Shown: positions 14,930 through 23,533 of the stretch, piece after piece
How the letters are laid out: each line of letters starts with the position of its first letter
How positions within the stretch are numbered: the first letter of the stretch is position 1
From: Streptomyces sp. NBC_00341
GTDB lineage: Bacteria; Actinomycetota; Actinomycetes; Streptomycetales; Streptomycetaceae
NCBI RefSeq assembly: GCF_041435055.1
Contig: NZ_CP108002.1
Coordinates: 6,076,001-6,140,000, forward strand
Length of the DNA: 64,000 nt
Reading direction: 5' to 3'
Notes under the pieces: model-generated
Seen by the model: only the letters and a program-made list of their open reading frames with translations
The model's database searches: none
What the model was told of the DNA's origin: nothing
Position numbers and translations under genes: made by a program

Positions 14930-16995
14930 GTCCGGAGGCCGACGGGGGCGCGGACGGGGGCTCGGGGCAGCCGGAGACTGCGCTCATGGGCCTCGTGCAC
15001 GACGCCACCGTGCGCATCCATCGCCCCGGGGCCGGGTATGCCCAGGACGGACCCGGCGGGGAGTTCCTGGGGAGCGGCTTCTTCATCGCCCCGAGCTGGA
15101 TCCTCACGTGTGCGCACGTGGCGATGCGGGGGGAGGGGGGCGTGGTGAACGTGTGGTTCAAGGAGGACCGCTACAGCACCGAACTGAGCGAGGTGCCGGG
15201 CAAGGTCGTCGTCGCGATGCCCGGCGCCCGTCCGCAGGGAGCCCCCGGCTGGCCGGCCCCCGACCTCGCGCTCATCAAGCTCCAGCGGCCCGTCGAGCAC
15301 ACCTGCGTCTACGTCACCGAGCGCTCCGAGGCCATGCTCCGCAGCCGGGAGATCCACTGCGTGGGCTGGGCGCCCTCGCAGGGCGGCGGGCTGCTGAAGC
15401 GCAGCGGCGTCTGCGTGGTGAAGGGGTCCTACGGCGCCTCGGACGACGCCGAACAGGTCGTCCGGCTCGACGGGGACTGGCTGGAGCCCGGCATGTCCGG
15501 CGGACCCGTGGTCGATCTCGCCCGGGGGGAGGTGGTCGGCGTGATCAAGTCGCGGCTCGACAACCACCAGGGCGGCACAGCCGTGGGGATCGAGCGGCTG
15601 CGCACCCTGAAGGTGCCGTCCGCGCCCGTCGAGACCGAGGCCGACGACACCTACCAGTCCGTCTTCCACGCCCACGACCGCTACCACGCGGACCGGCACA
15701 ACAGCCCGGCCAGCACCGAGCGGACCTGGGCCGACGTGCAGAGCGAGCTGGCGAACCCGCCCGGCGGCGCCCTCGGCCCCAAGCGGCGGGCGGACCTGCT
15801 GGGGCGGCTCGCCGAGTTCCCGCCCCCGGTCAGCACCCGCGGCCTGCTCCTGCTCCTGGACGCCCTGCCCGGCGTCCACTCCCGTGACCACCGCCCGGCC
15901 CCGCGCGGCTGGCGCGACGGTCTGGGCGCGCTGTACGACACCCGCGCCCGCGACCGGGACGCCCCGCTCGAACTGGTCCTGCGCTACTGCATGGGCGTCC
16001 TCGTCGCGGAGCGCCCGTTCGACGTGCCCTCCACCAGGACCGCCGCGAAGTCGCTGTGGGAGTGGGTGAAGCGGATCGCGGAGGAGGAGCTGTCCCGGGA
16101 CTTCCGCCGGCAGCTCGCCATGGAGTGGGCGGCCGTGCGGCTGCGTCTTGAGGAGAACCGCCGCCGGGCCGTCACCCGGACGGGTGGGTCCGGCCGCCAC
16201 GCTGAACGCCCCTGTGTACTGCTGGCGCTGGAACCCCAGGGGTGGGCCCGGGACCGCTACGACTGGCGGATCGGGGTAGCCCGCCACACCGGGGAGATGC
16301 TGCCCGTCGACGAGGACAGCCAGGGCGCCGCGCTCGACCCGCTGCCGGACCGGCTCGTGGCCGCGCTGACCGAGGCTTTCCGGCAGTGCGACGAGCCGGG
16401 CAGCCCCGCCGTCCTCCAGGTCGCCCTCACGCCCGCGCTGTTCGGCCTGCAGGTCGACCGCTGGACGCTTCCCTCGGACGGGCTGCCGCTCGGTGTCGTA
16501 CGCCCGGTGGTGCTGCGCAGCACCGTCCACGGGCCGGCCGAAGAGCGCCTGGCGCGCTGGACGCCCACCCAGGGCAGCGGGACACGGGCCGAAGTCGTCG
16601 ACTGCGAGAACGAAATGCGGGTACGAGTACCGGAGGTCGCGCAGCTGCGCACCCTGGCCCACGAGAGCGTGCCGGTGCTCTGCCGTTACGGCAGCCGGCC
16701 GGACCCCGAGATCACGGCCGGGGTGGTGCGGGTGCTGGAGACCGGCTTCGGCGTGGCCCTGCTGCAACGGCGGCCGACGGAGACCGACACGGTCTGCCGG
16801 GAATTCCACCGACGCGTGACCGAGGCCGTCTCCGACGCCCGGTCCCGTGACGTGCTGCCGCTGAAAATGCTGGAGCTGAGAAAGGGAGTACGTGCGGAAC
16901 GCCCCGAGACGTACTGGTCCGATGGAATTGCCCTGTTCTACGACGATCCGCACCATCCGCTGCCCGGTTCGGACGAGTTCTTGGAGGCGCCGTGA
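14926..16995 (+). CDS. Trypsin-like serine protease with VMAP-type C-terminal region
   Basis: Residues ~20-215 form a chymotrypsin-fold protease with an intact triad: His64 in TCAHVA, Asp113 in APDLALIKL and Ser191 in EPGMSGGPVVD. There is no signal peptide, so it acts in the cytoplasm. The remaining ~470 residues include a helical middle domain (QSELANPPGGALGPKRRADL) and a C-terminal region (LALEPQGWARDRYDWRIGVARH onward) that resembles the VMAP (vWA-MoxR-associated protein) middle and C-terminal domains. With the Trypco1 gene before and MoxR and vWA genes after, this is the protease effector of a vWA-MoxR-VMAP ternary system. The system role is from published comparative genomics; specific activity here is inferred. 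Confidence 0.85.
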   Translation: MSPEADGGADGGSGQPETALMGLVHDATVRIHRPGAGYAQDGPGGEFLGSGFFIAPSWILTCAHVAMRGEGGVVNVWFKEDRYSTELSEVPGKVVVAMPGARPQGAPGWPAPDLALIKLQRPVEHTCVYVTERSEAMLRSREIHCVGWAPSQGGGLLKRSGVCVVKGSYGASDDAEQVVRLDGDWLEPGMSGGPVVDLARGEVVGVIKSRLDNHQGGTAVGIERLRTLKVPSAPVETEADDTYQSVFHAHDRYHADRHNSPASTERTWADVQSELANPPGGALGPKRRADLLGRLAEFPPPVSTRGLLLLLDALPGVHSRDHRPAPRGWRDGLGALYDTRARDRDAPLELVLRYCMGVLVAERPFDVPSTRTAAKSLWEWVKRIAEEELSRDFRRQLAMEWAAVRLRLEENRRRAVTRTGGSGRHAERPCVLLALEPQGWARDRYDWRIGVARHTGEMLPVDEDSQGAALDPLPDRLVAALTEAFRQCDEPGSPAVLQVALTPALFGLQVDRWTLPSDGLPLGVVRPVVLRSTVHGPAEERLARWTPTQGSGTRAEVVDCENEMRVRVPEVAQLRTLAHESVPVLCRYGSRPDPEITAGVVRVLETGFGVALLQRRPTETDTVCREFHRRVTEAVSDARSRDVLPLKMLELRKGVRAERPETYWSDGIALFYDDPHHPLPGSDEFLEAP

Positions 16996-17155
16996 CCAGA
17001 CGCGCCGGTCATCATGTGGAAAGGACACCTGAGGACCGTGCCGGTCCTCTTACGGGGGGTGCGGCTGATCGCTACGGTAAAGCACGTTCGACGGCTGCCG
17101 TCCCGGGTGGACCAGCTGCCGTACCCCGGCGGACGAGTGACACAAGGACCACGCT

Positions 17156-18178
17156 ATGAGTGAACCCACTGAGTGGCTCATCTACCGCGGGATCGGTGAA
17201 CCGCACGACGGTTTACCGCAGTTGCCGCCACCGCCGCCCTGGCGTGACTTCTCGGGCGGCCTGGGCGCCCCGGCGGACGGGGACGACTCCGCGGACCGCC
17301 GGCTCGGCATCCCCGGACGCATCGCGGAGGAGCACCGGCCGGGCGCCGAGGAGCTCGAAATGATCAACGCCGCGCTGTATCTGCGGCGGCCACTGCTCGT
17401 CACCGGGGACCCGGGGGCCGGGAAGAGCACGCTGGCCCACTCGGTGGCCCGTGAGCTCGAATTCGGCAAGGTGCTGCGCTGGCCCATCGTCAGCCGCTCC
17501 ACGTTGCTGGACGGCCTCTACCACTACGACGCGATCGCCCGGCTGCAGGACGTGCAGATCGCCTCGCACGCGGCCGCGAACGGCGGCGACGGAGCCGACT
17601 CCGCCCAGAACGTGGGCAGTTACATCCGGCTCGGCCCGCTCGGCACCGCCCTGCTCCCCTCGGACCGGCCCCGGGTGCTGCTCATCGACGAGCTCGACAA
17701 GAGCGATATCGACCTGCCGAACGACCTGCTCAACGTGCTGGAGGAGGGCGAGTTCGCCATTCCCGAGCTGGAGCGGATCGTGGACCGGCTGCCCGACGGC
17801 GAGGCGGACGTGCTCGACCACGACGGCAACAAGGTGCGGATCAAGGGCGGCCGGGTGCAGTGCCGGGCGTTCCCGTTCGTCGTCCTCACCAGCAACGGCG
17901 AGCGGGACTTCCCGGCCCCCCTGATGCGCCGCTGCATCCATCTGGAGCTGGACCGCCCCGACCACAAGCGGCTGGCCTCCTTCGTCAAGGCCCATCTGGG
18001 CGAGGAGGCGGCCCGCTCCAGCGAGGACCTCATCGCCCGATTCCTGGAGCGCTCCCGCAGCGAACTCCTGGCCACGGACCAGTTGTTGAACGCCATCTAC
18101 CTCACCCACGCCGCTGCGCCGGCCGGCCGTGACCGGCTGGCCGAACTGCTCATCCAGCGGCTCGACCGGCCGAGGTGA
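17156..18178 (+). CDS. MoxR-type AAA+ ATPase of the VMAP ternary system
   Basis: The 340-aa ATPase has Walker A GDPGAGKST (residues 84-92), Walker B VLLIDELDKSD (about 174-184), a sensor-1 Asn in VVLTSNGERDF and a sensor-2-like Arg in LMRRCIHLEL. The N-terminal ~55 residues are Pro-rich and unstructured. MoxR ATPases act as remodelling chaperones with vWA partners, and the next gene is a vWA protein starting eight bases after this stop. It lies 160 bases after the trypsin/VMAP gene, so it may have its own promoter in that gap. Conserved acidic and aromatic residues around LLDGLYHYDAIARLQD are typical of the subgroup linked to SAV_2336 proteins. Confidence 0.9.
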   Translation: MSEPTEWLIYRGIGEPHDGLPQLPPPPPWRDFSGGLGAPADGDDSADRRLGIPGRIAEEHRPGAEELEMINAALYLRRPLLVTGDPGAGKSTLAHSVARELEFGKVLRWPIVSRSTLLDGLYHYDAIARLQDVQIASHAAANGGDGADSAQNVGSYIRLGPLGTALLPSDRPRVLLIDELDKSDIDLPNDLLNVLEEGEFAIPELERIVDRLPDGEADVLDHDGNKVRIKGGRVQCRAFPFVVLTSNGERDFPAPLMRRCIHLELDRPDHKRLASFVKAHLGEEAARSSEDLIARFLERSRSELLATDQLLNAIYLTHAAAPAGRDRLAELLIQRLDRPR

Positions 18179-18185
18179 GGTACTG

Positions 18186-21100
18186 ATGCCAGGGGCGGAC
18201 GACGCCGGCGCACTGCCCGGTGCGGCCGGCGCCTCGGAGCCGTACGACGGAGAGCTCCTGCAGGCGCTGGTGGCCCGGCTGCGCGGGGCCGGGCTCGACC
18301 CCGACGTCGAGCAGCTCTGCGACGCCCTCTGGCTGGCGAGCCGGACCGGTGCGCCCGACGGCCCGGAGCAGGAGGGGGACGAGCCCGGGGCGCCGTCCCC
18401 GGACGCGCCGACCCCCCGGGAGCAGGCCGGCCCGGGAGTGCGGCAGGGGCCGGGCGCGGGCGGCGGTCGCACCGCGGACACCGGCCGACCCGACGAGGAC
18501 CGTGAGCCGGGTGACGGGCCGGCCGCCGACGGACGCATCGCCCTGTACCCCGACCCCGGCACCCCGCGCTCGGGAGCCAACCGGGACGGAGACGACCGGG
18601 ACGGGGGCGGCGCGCCGGACCGCCGCAGATCCGCGGCCGGGACCCGAGGCACCGAACTCGCGCTCGGTGTACCGGCCGCCCCGGTCCTGCCCGCACCCCT
18701 GGAACTCACCCGCGCGCTGCGCCCGTTGCAGCGCTACCGCCCGGTCTCCGCCCCGCTGCGCCGCACCCTGGACGAGACGGCCACCGCCGATCTCAGCGCC
18801 CGCGCGGGCGGCATGGTCATGCCAGTGTTCCGTGGCGTCGGCCGGGGCGACGCGATCCTCCAGTGCGTCATGGACGCCTCGTCCTCCATGCTGGTGTGGG
18901 ACCGGATGTTCGGTGAACTCCAGCAGATCTTCGGCCAGTTGGGCGCCTTCCGGGATGTGCAGGTGCGCTATCTGCACCAGGGCCCGGACGGCGGCTGCAC
19001 AGTCAGCCGGAGCTCCGACCCCGCCGCGGCCCCGCTGCACTCCGCCGACCGGCTCAGCGATCCGACCGGGCGCCGGGTCACCGTGGTGATCAGCGACTGC
19101 GCCGGGCCGCTCTGGCGCAGCGGACGCGCCCACCGGCTGCTGCACCAGCTCGCCCGGCAGGCCCCGGTCGCCGTGCTCCAGCCGCTGCCGCAGCGCATGT
19201 GGAACCGCACCCGGCTGCCGGTCACCTTCGGTTCGCTCTCCCGGGGTGACGGCCTCGCCGGAGCCACCCTGCTGAAGGTCACGGAGGACGCCGGAACCGG
19301 CCCCGCCGTGCACCCCGGCGCCCTCGCCGTCCCGGTCCTCCCGCCGGCGCCGGACGCGCTGGCGGCCTGGGCCAGGCTGCTCTCCGGCACCGGTGCGGCC
19401 CGGATCTCCGGAGCGGTCGGCTGGGTGCGGGCCGACCAGCCCCCGGCGGCCGTCCAGCGCTCCGGCGCCGTCCTGTCCTCGCTCCAACTGGTCAGCCGCT
19501 TCCGGTCGACGGCCTCACCTGCCGCCGGACAGCTGGCCGTCTACCTCGCCGCCGCGCCCCTCTACCTGCCGGTGATGCAGCTCGTGCAGCGCACCATGCT
19601 GCCGCAGTCGGGCCCCTCGGAACTGGCCGAGGTGCTGCTGAGCGGACTGCTCTCGCGCGCCGACGGCGCGGGCGGCGGACGCGGCCAGTGGTACGCGTTC
19701 GAGCCCGGCGTCCAGGAGGCGCTGCTCGGACCGCTGGGCCGGGACGAGGCACTGCTCGTACTCAAGCACTGTTCGCAGTACATCGAGACACGGTTCGGCA
19801 AGGGCGGTCCCAACTTCCCGGCGCTGGCCTTCGCCCAGCTCGGTGACGCGGGGGCGGACGACTCCCCGTACGCCACCGGACACGCCGGCACGGGCACCGG
19901 GTACCGGGAGTCCGGCCGGGGTGACCGGGGTGACCAGGGTGAGGAGAAGGAAGAGAGCGACGACAGCGAGGAGAACGAGGCGGACGGGACGGCGGGGGTG
20001 CGCGGCGGCCCCCGCGCACCCCATGCCTTTGCCGAGGTCGCAGCCCGCGTACTGGAGCGATTCATGCCTGTGCCCCCCAGATTCGTGATCCCGCCGAAGC
20101 CCCCCGTCCCCGGACCGCCGCCCCCCGGCACCACCTCGGTCGTGGAGCGGGCCCGCGAGCTGGTGCGGCAGTTCGACGCCGACAAGATGGTGCAGCGCCT
20201 GATCGACGCGGTCCAACTCCTGCGCGGAGCCACCGAGAACGGCCCGCGGCAGTTCGTCGACCCCGGACTCTGGGCGGAGTACGCCCGCTGCGTCCTGCGG
20301 CTCTGGGAGGTGCAGGGCGGCGGCGAGCTGCTCCGCGAGGCCGAGCGCGCCGCGGAGCGGGCCGCCGCCGTCCCCGGCGCGGTACGCGAACGGGCGGTGC
20401 TGGCCAAGGTGCTGCACGCGGCGGCCGACGACCGGCGGCGCCACGGCGACCGGCGCGGCGCCCTGGAGCTCCTGCGGCGCGCCGACCGCGAGTACACCGC
20501 CGCCTGCGCCGCCCCCGGCCTCGCCCCGGCAGAGGCGCTCCGGCTCACCCTGGAGCGGGTGCGGGCCCTGGAGGCGCAGTGGCGGCTCGACGGGGACAGC
20601 GCCCTGCTGCAGAGCGCCTGCGGGATGCTGGAGGCCTTCGCGGACGCCTGGCCCGACCAGGAGAACCGGCCGGCCGCCCTCCCGCTCCAGCACGGCCGGA
20701 CGCTGCTGAAGCTGGCCGGCGCCACCGAGGACACCGAACGGGCCAGGGAGTTCGCCCGGCAGGCAGCCCGCTCGCTGCGCACGGCCTTCGCCCAGGGCGG
20801 CCGGCACACCATGGGCACCGAGGTCCGCATCGTGCTGGACCTGGTGGACGCGCTGCTGGCCTCCGGCGAGGAACCGGACGAGGCCGCCACCCTGACCGGC
20901 CAGGCGCTGGAGACGGTACGGGAACAGCGTCAGCGCGCCCAGCTGCAGACCAGGGCCGGACGCGTCCGGGTCGCCCGCTACGAGCACACCGGCGACCCGG
21001 ACGAACTGGTGGCGGCCGCCGACTGGTTCGCACGGGCGGCCCGAGGCACCCCCCGGGACTCCCGGGCGCACGCCGACCTGCTCGCCGAATGGGGCGGCAC

Positions 21101-21677
21101 GCTGCTGCGCCGCGCCGAACTCCCGGACGGCGCGGCGCACATCGGGGCCGCGGTGCGCGTGCTGCGCGACTGCCGGACCGAGACGCCGGCCGGCGGCCCG
21201 CACCAGTCGGAGCGGCTGCTGATGCTCGGCCGGGCCCTGATGCTGCGGCACCGGGCGACCGCGGACCGGGTGGACCTGCGGGAGGCCGAGTACCTCTTCG
21301 GGCTGGCGGCGCAGGAGGCCGCGGACCCGCTGACCGCGGCGCGCTGCTGGCTGGAGCTGGGCCGGGCACTCCTCGACGCCGCCGACGCGCTGGCCCGGCC
21401 GACCCGGCGCGACGAGGCGGCGGAGGCCTTCCGCTCGGCCGCCGCGTCCGCCGCGGCGGCGGAAACGGAGCTGGAGAGTCCGCAACAGCTCCGGGAAGCC
21501 GTCGAGTTGGGTGCTACAGCCAACCACTGGCGGGGTATGACCTATGAGAGAGCGGGGCGTCCCCGGGCCGCGCGAGAGGCCTACCGGGCGGCCCGCCTGG
21601 AGTGGCGCAAGCTGCCGGACGGCGGCGGAGCCGCGGGCGACCGGACCGCGGAGCGGCTGGCGGAGCTGGAGCGCTGA
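18186..21677 (+). CDS. SAV_2336-type vWA protein with TPR-like C-terminus
   Basis: The 1163-aa protein starts with a SAV_2336 N-terminal-like helix (LLQALVARLRGAGLDPDVEQLCDALWLA), followed by a disordered acidic/Pro linker, then a von Willebrand A domain with an intact MIDAS DASSS (Asp230, Ser232, Ser234) and TVVISDCAGPLW. Residues ~600-1160 are Ala/Leu/Arg-rich helical repeats with TPR-like spacing (RGALELLRRADREYTAA; ARTLTGQALETVREQRQRA region). It is the large scaffold partner of the MoxR ATPase. ATG 18186 is preferred over an in-frame upstream start because a GAGGT site lies just before it and the earlier start would overlap the MoxR gene. Stop is followed at once by the first of two hairpins preceding fxsA. 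Confidence 0.87.
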   Translation: MPGADDAGALPGAAGASEPYDGELLQALVARLRGAGLDPDVEQLCDALWLASRTGAPDGPEQEGDEPGAPSPDAPTPREQAGPGVRQGPGAGGGRTADTGRPDEDREPGDGPAADGRIALYPDPGTPRSGANRDGDDRDGGGAPDRRRSAAGTRGTELALGVPAAPVLPAPLELTRALRPLQRYRPVSAPLRRTLDETATADLSARAGGMVMPVFRGVGRGDAILQCVMDASSSMLVWDRMFGELQQIFGQLGAFRDVQVRYLHQGPDGGCTVSRSSDPAAAPLHSADRLSDPTGRRVTVVISDCAGPLWRSGRAHRLLHQLARQAPVAVLQPLPQRMWNRTRLPVTFGSLSRGDGLAGATLLKVTEDAGTGPAVHPGALAVPVLPPAPDALAAWARLLSGTGAARISGAVGWVRADQPPAAVQRSGAVLSSLQLVSRFRSTASPAAGQLAVYLAAAPLYLPVMQLVQRTMLPQSGPSELAEVLLSGLLSRADGAGGGRGQWYAFEPGVQEALLGPLGRDEALLVLKHCSQYIETRFGKGGPNFPALAFAQLGDAGADDSPYATGHAGTGTGYRESGRGDRGDQGEEKEESDDSEENEADGTAGVRGGPRAPHAFAEVAARVLERFMPVPPRFVIPPKPPVPGPPPPGTTSVVERARELVRQFDADKMVQRLIDAVQLLRGATENGPRQFVDPGLWAEYARCVLRLWEVQGGGELLREAERAAERAAAVPGAVRERAVLAKVLHAAADDRRRHGDRRGALELLRRADREYTAACAAPGLAPAEALRLTLERVRALEAQWRLDGDSALLQSACGMLEAFADAWPDQENRPAALPLQHGRTLLKLAGATEDTERAREFARQAARSLRTAFAQGGRHTMGTEVRIVLDLVDALLASGEEPDEAATLTGQALETVREQRQRAQLQTRAGRVRVARYEHTGDPDELVAAADWFARAARGTPRDSRAHADLLAEWGGTLLRRAELPDGAAHIGAAVRVLRDCRTETPAGGPHQSERLLMLGRALMLRHRATADRVDLREAEYLFGLAAQEAADPLTAARCWLELGRALLDAADALARPTRRDEAAEAFRSAAASAAAAETELESPQQLREAVELGATANHWRGMTYERAGRPRAAREAYRAARLEWRKLPDGGGAAGDRTAERLAELER

Positions 21678-21695
21678 GTGCTCAATGGCGAGCAC
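21678..21695 (+). repeat. Hairpin copy 1 (loop AATGGC) upstream of fxsA
   Basis: GTGCTC (21678-21683), loop AATGGC, GAGCAC (21690-21695). It starts directly after the stop codon of the vWA gene and shares the 14-base core GCTCAATGGCGAGC with a second copy exactly 120 bases downstream. Confidence 0.6.
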
Positions 21696-21796
21696 CCGGC
21701 ACGGCCGTGCGCCCGGACCGGGCCGGGGCACGACCGGCGCAGGGCGGCGGCACGGGCAGAGGGACGAAGCGGGTCAGGGACGTGGGACCGGCGGTG

Positions 21797-21816
21797 CGCG
21801 CTCAATGGCGAGCGCG
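21797..21816 (+). repeat. Hairpin copy 2 (loop AATGGC) upstream of fxsA
   Basis: CGCGCTC (21797-21803), loop AATGGC, GAGCGCG (21810-21816). The flanking stem bases differ from copy 1 but remain complementary. It lies 36 bases before the fxsA start. Confidence 0.6.
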
Positions 21817-21852
21817 GCGCGGGCGGCCCGGTGCTGAGTACGGGGAGGCGTG

Positions 21853-22068
21853 ATGAACGAGTCGACACGTAACGACGGGGCGGCAGTACCTGACGGCACG
21901 GGCGGCGGTACGCCCGGAGCCGCGGGTGCGCTGCCGGATCTGCTGGGTCTCGATCTGGAGACCCTGCGGACCCTGCACCACCCGGTGCTGGCCGAGGTGG
22001 TCGCGGATCTGCGCGGCCGGGCCGAACAGCCCAGGGAAATGCTCTGGGGGTTCAACAACGCCTTCTGA
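21853..22068 (+). CDS. fxsA: FxSxx-COOH-family RiPP precursor with FxNxx ending
   Basis: The 71-aa precursor has a disordered Gly/Ala N-terminus, then the conserved Fxs leader helix (LPDLLGLDLETLRTLHHPVLAEVVADLRGR, positions ~28-57), and ends LWGFNNAF. In the FxSxx-COOH family the last five residues are F-x-S-x-x, where the maturase joins the Phe ring to the beta carbon of the third residue (three-residue cyclophane). Here residues 67-71 are F-N-N-A-F, so Asn replaces the Ser. A GGGGAGG site lies six bases before ATG 21853; an adjacent GTG at 21850 is possible. It is followed by the maturase gene after ~170 bases. Family identity is firm; the final modified form is inferred. Confidence 0.9.
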   Translation: MNESTRNDGAAVPDGTGGGTPGAAGALPDLLGLDLETLRTLHHPVLAEVVADLRGRAEQPREMLWGFNNAF

Positions 22069-22085
22069 GCGGGGCGGCCCCGCAG

Positions 22086-22125
22086 CGCCCCGGCCCGGAC
22101 CCGCACGGTTTCGGCCCGGGGCGCG
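22086..22125 (+). terminator. Weak hairpin between fxsA and fxsB
   Basis: CGCCCCGGCC on the left can pair with GGCCCGGGGCG on the right with one bulge. A partial terminator here would leave the precursor transcript in excess over the maturase, as is common in RiPP loci. Confidence 0.4.
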
Positions 22126-22240
22126 GCCGATCAGGACATCATCGTCCGGTCCGGGTCTGCCCGCGCCGCGCGCCGGGGATACTCACCCCGGGCCGGTGCC
22201 GGTGACCGTCCCGGCAGACGTACAGCACGGGGGTGCCGGA

Positions 22241-23533
22241 GTGGTCCGACGGGCGACGCCGCAGGGGGAGCAGCTTCACGAGGACGGGAGCGGTGAGCCG
22301 TTCCCGGGTGCCGCGCGCCCCACGGGGGCCGAACCGCGCCCGGAACCGGCCGGCGGCGCCGGACCGCCCGCACCCGTGCCGTTCGGGCAGTTCATCGTCA
22401 AGGTGCACGGCCGCTGCAACCTCGCCTGCCGGTACTGCTACCTGTACGAGGGCCCCGACCGCACCTGGCGGGACCGGCCCGCCGCTGCCGCGCCCGCCGT
22501 CCTGGAGCGCACCGCCGACCGGATCGCCGAACACGCCGCCGCCCACCGGCTGCGCCACGTCGCCCTGGTGCTGCACGGCGGCGAACCCCTGCTCGCGGGC
22601 CCCGACCGGCTGGCCGCCCTGGCCGACCGGGTACGGGAGCGGGTACCCGCCGGCTGCACCGTCCACGCGACCGTGCAGACCAACGCCACCCTGCTCACCG
22701 ACGCGGGCGTCACCGTGCTCGCCCGGCACGGCATCAGTATCGGCATCAGCCTGGACGGCGGACTGGCCGCCCACAACACCCAGCGCACCGACCACGCGGG
22801 CCGCCCCTCCTGGCCCGCCGCCGCACGCGGCGCCCGGCTCCTCGCGGACCGCCACCCCGGCGCGTACGCGGGCATCCTCACCGTCGTGGACCCGCGCACG
22901 GACCCCGTCGAGATGTACGAGTCACTGCTCGCCCTGCGCCCGCCGGCCCTGGACCTGCTCCTGCCGCACGGCAACTGGACCAGCCCGCCGCCCGGACTGC
23001 CGGTCCTCACGGGCATCCCCATGGGCCCGGGTTCCGGCCGCGCCACCCCGTACGGCGACTGGCTGTGCGCCGTCTTCGACCGCTGGTGGCCGGCGGCCCG
23101 TCGGGAGACCCGGATCCGGCTCTTCGAGGAGTGCGTCGCGCTGCTCCTCGGCCTGCCCGCCGCCACCGAGTCCCTGGGCCTTGACCCCGTCAACGCGGTC
23201 GTGGTCGAGACCGACGGGTCGATCGAACAGGTCGACTCCCTCAAGTCCGCCTACGACACGGCCGCCGCCACCGGCCTCGACGTCTTCCGGCACACCTTCG
23301 ACGACGCCCTGCGCCACCCCGGCGTCGCCGCCCGCCAGGCAGGAGCCGGTGCGCTCGCCGCCGCCTGCCGGGCCTGCCCGCTGCTGACCGTCTGCGGCGG
23401 CGGCCACTACGCACACCGCTACCGCGCAGAGAACGGCTTCATCAACCCGTCCGTCTACTGCGCGGACCTCGAACGGCTGGTCCGCCACGTGGCGGACCGG
23501 CTCGCCGACGCAACCGCAGGAGACCCCCCATGA
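22241..23533 (+). CDS. fxsB: FxsB-type radical SAM/SPASM cyclophane maturase
   Basis: This enzyme reductively cleaves S-adenosylmethionine and is expected to install the C-C crosslink in FxsA. Seen: the radical SAM cluster motif CNLACRYC (Cys59, Cys63, Cys66 counted from GTG 22241), the glycine motif LHGGEPLLAG, TNATLLTDAG, a GISIGISLDGG strand, and C-terminal SPASM-type cysteines in ACRACPLLTVCGGGHYAHRY and YCADLERL. The start is uncertain: GTG 22241 has a GGGGG site eight bases upstream, but GTG 22196, 22202 and 22376 are also in frame; the conserved core begins VPFGQFIVKVHGRC. The stop overlaps the next ATG by four bases. Cytoplasmic, in the RiPP cassette with fxsA. Confidence 0.9.
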   Translation: MVRRATPQGEQLHEDGSGEPFPGAARPTGAEPRPEPAGGAGPPAPVPFGQFIVKVHGRCNLACRYCYLYEGPDRTWRDRPAAAAPAVLERTADRIAEHAAAHRLRHVALVLHGGEPLLAGPDRLAALADRVRERVPAGCTVHATVQTNATLLTDAGVTVLARHGISIGISLDGGLAAHNTQRTDHAGRPSWPAAARGARLLADRHPGAYAGILTVVDPRTDPVEMYESLLALRPPALDLLLPHGNWTSPPPGLPVLTGIPMGPGSGRATPYGDWLCAVFDRWWPAARRETRIRLFEECVALLLGLPAATESLGLDPVNAVVVETDGSIEQVDSLKSAYDTAAATGLDVFRHTFDDALRHPGVAARQAGAGALAAACRACPLLTVCGGGHYAHRYRAENGFINPSVYCADLERLVRHVADRLADATAGDPP

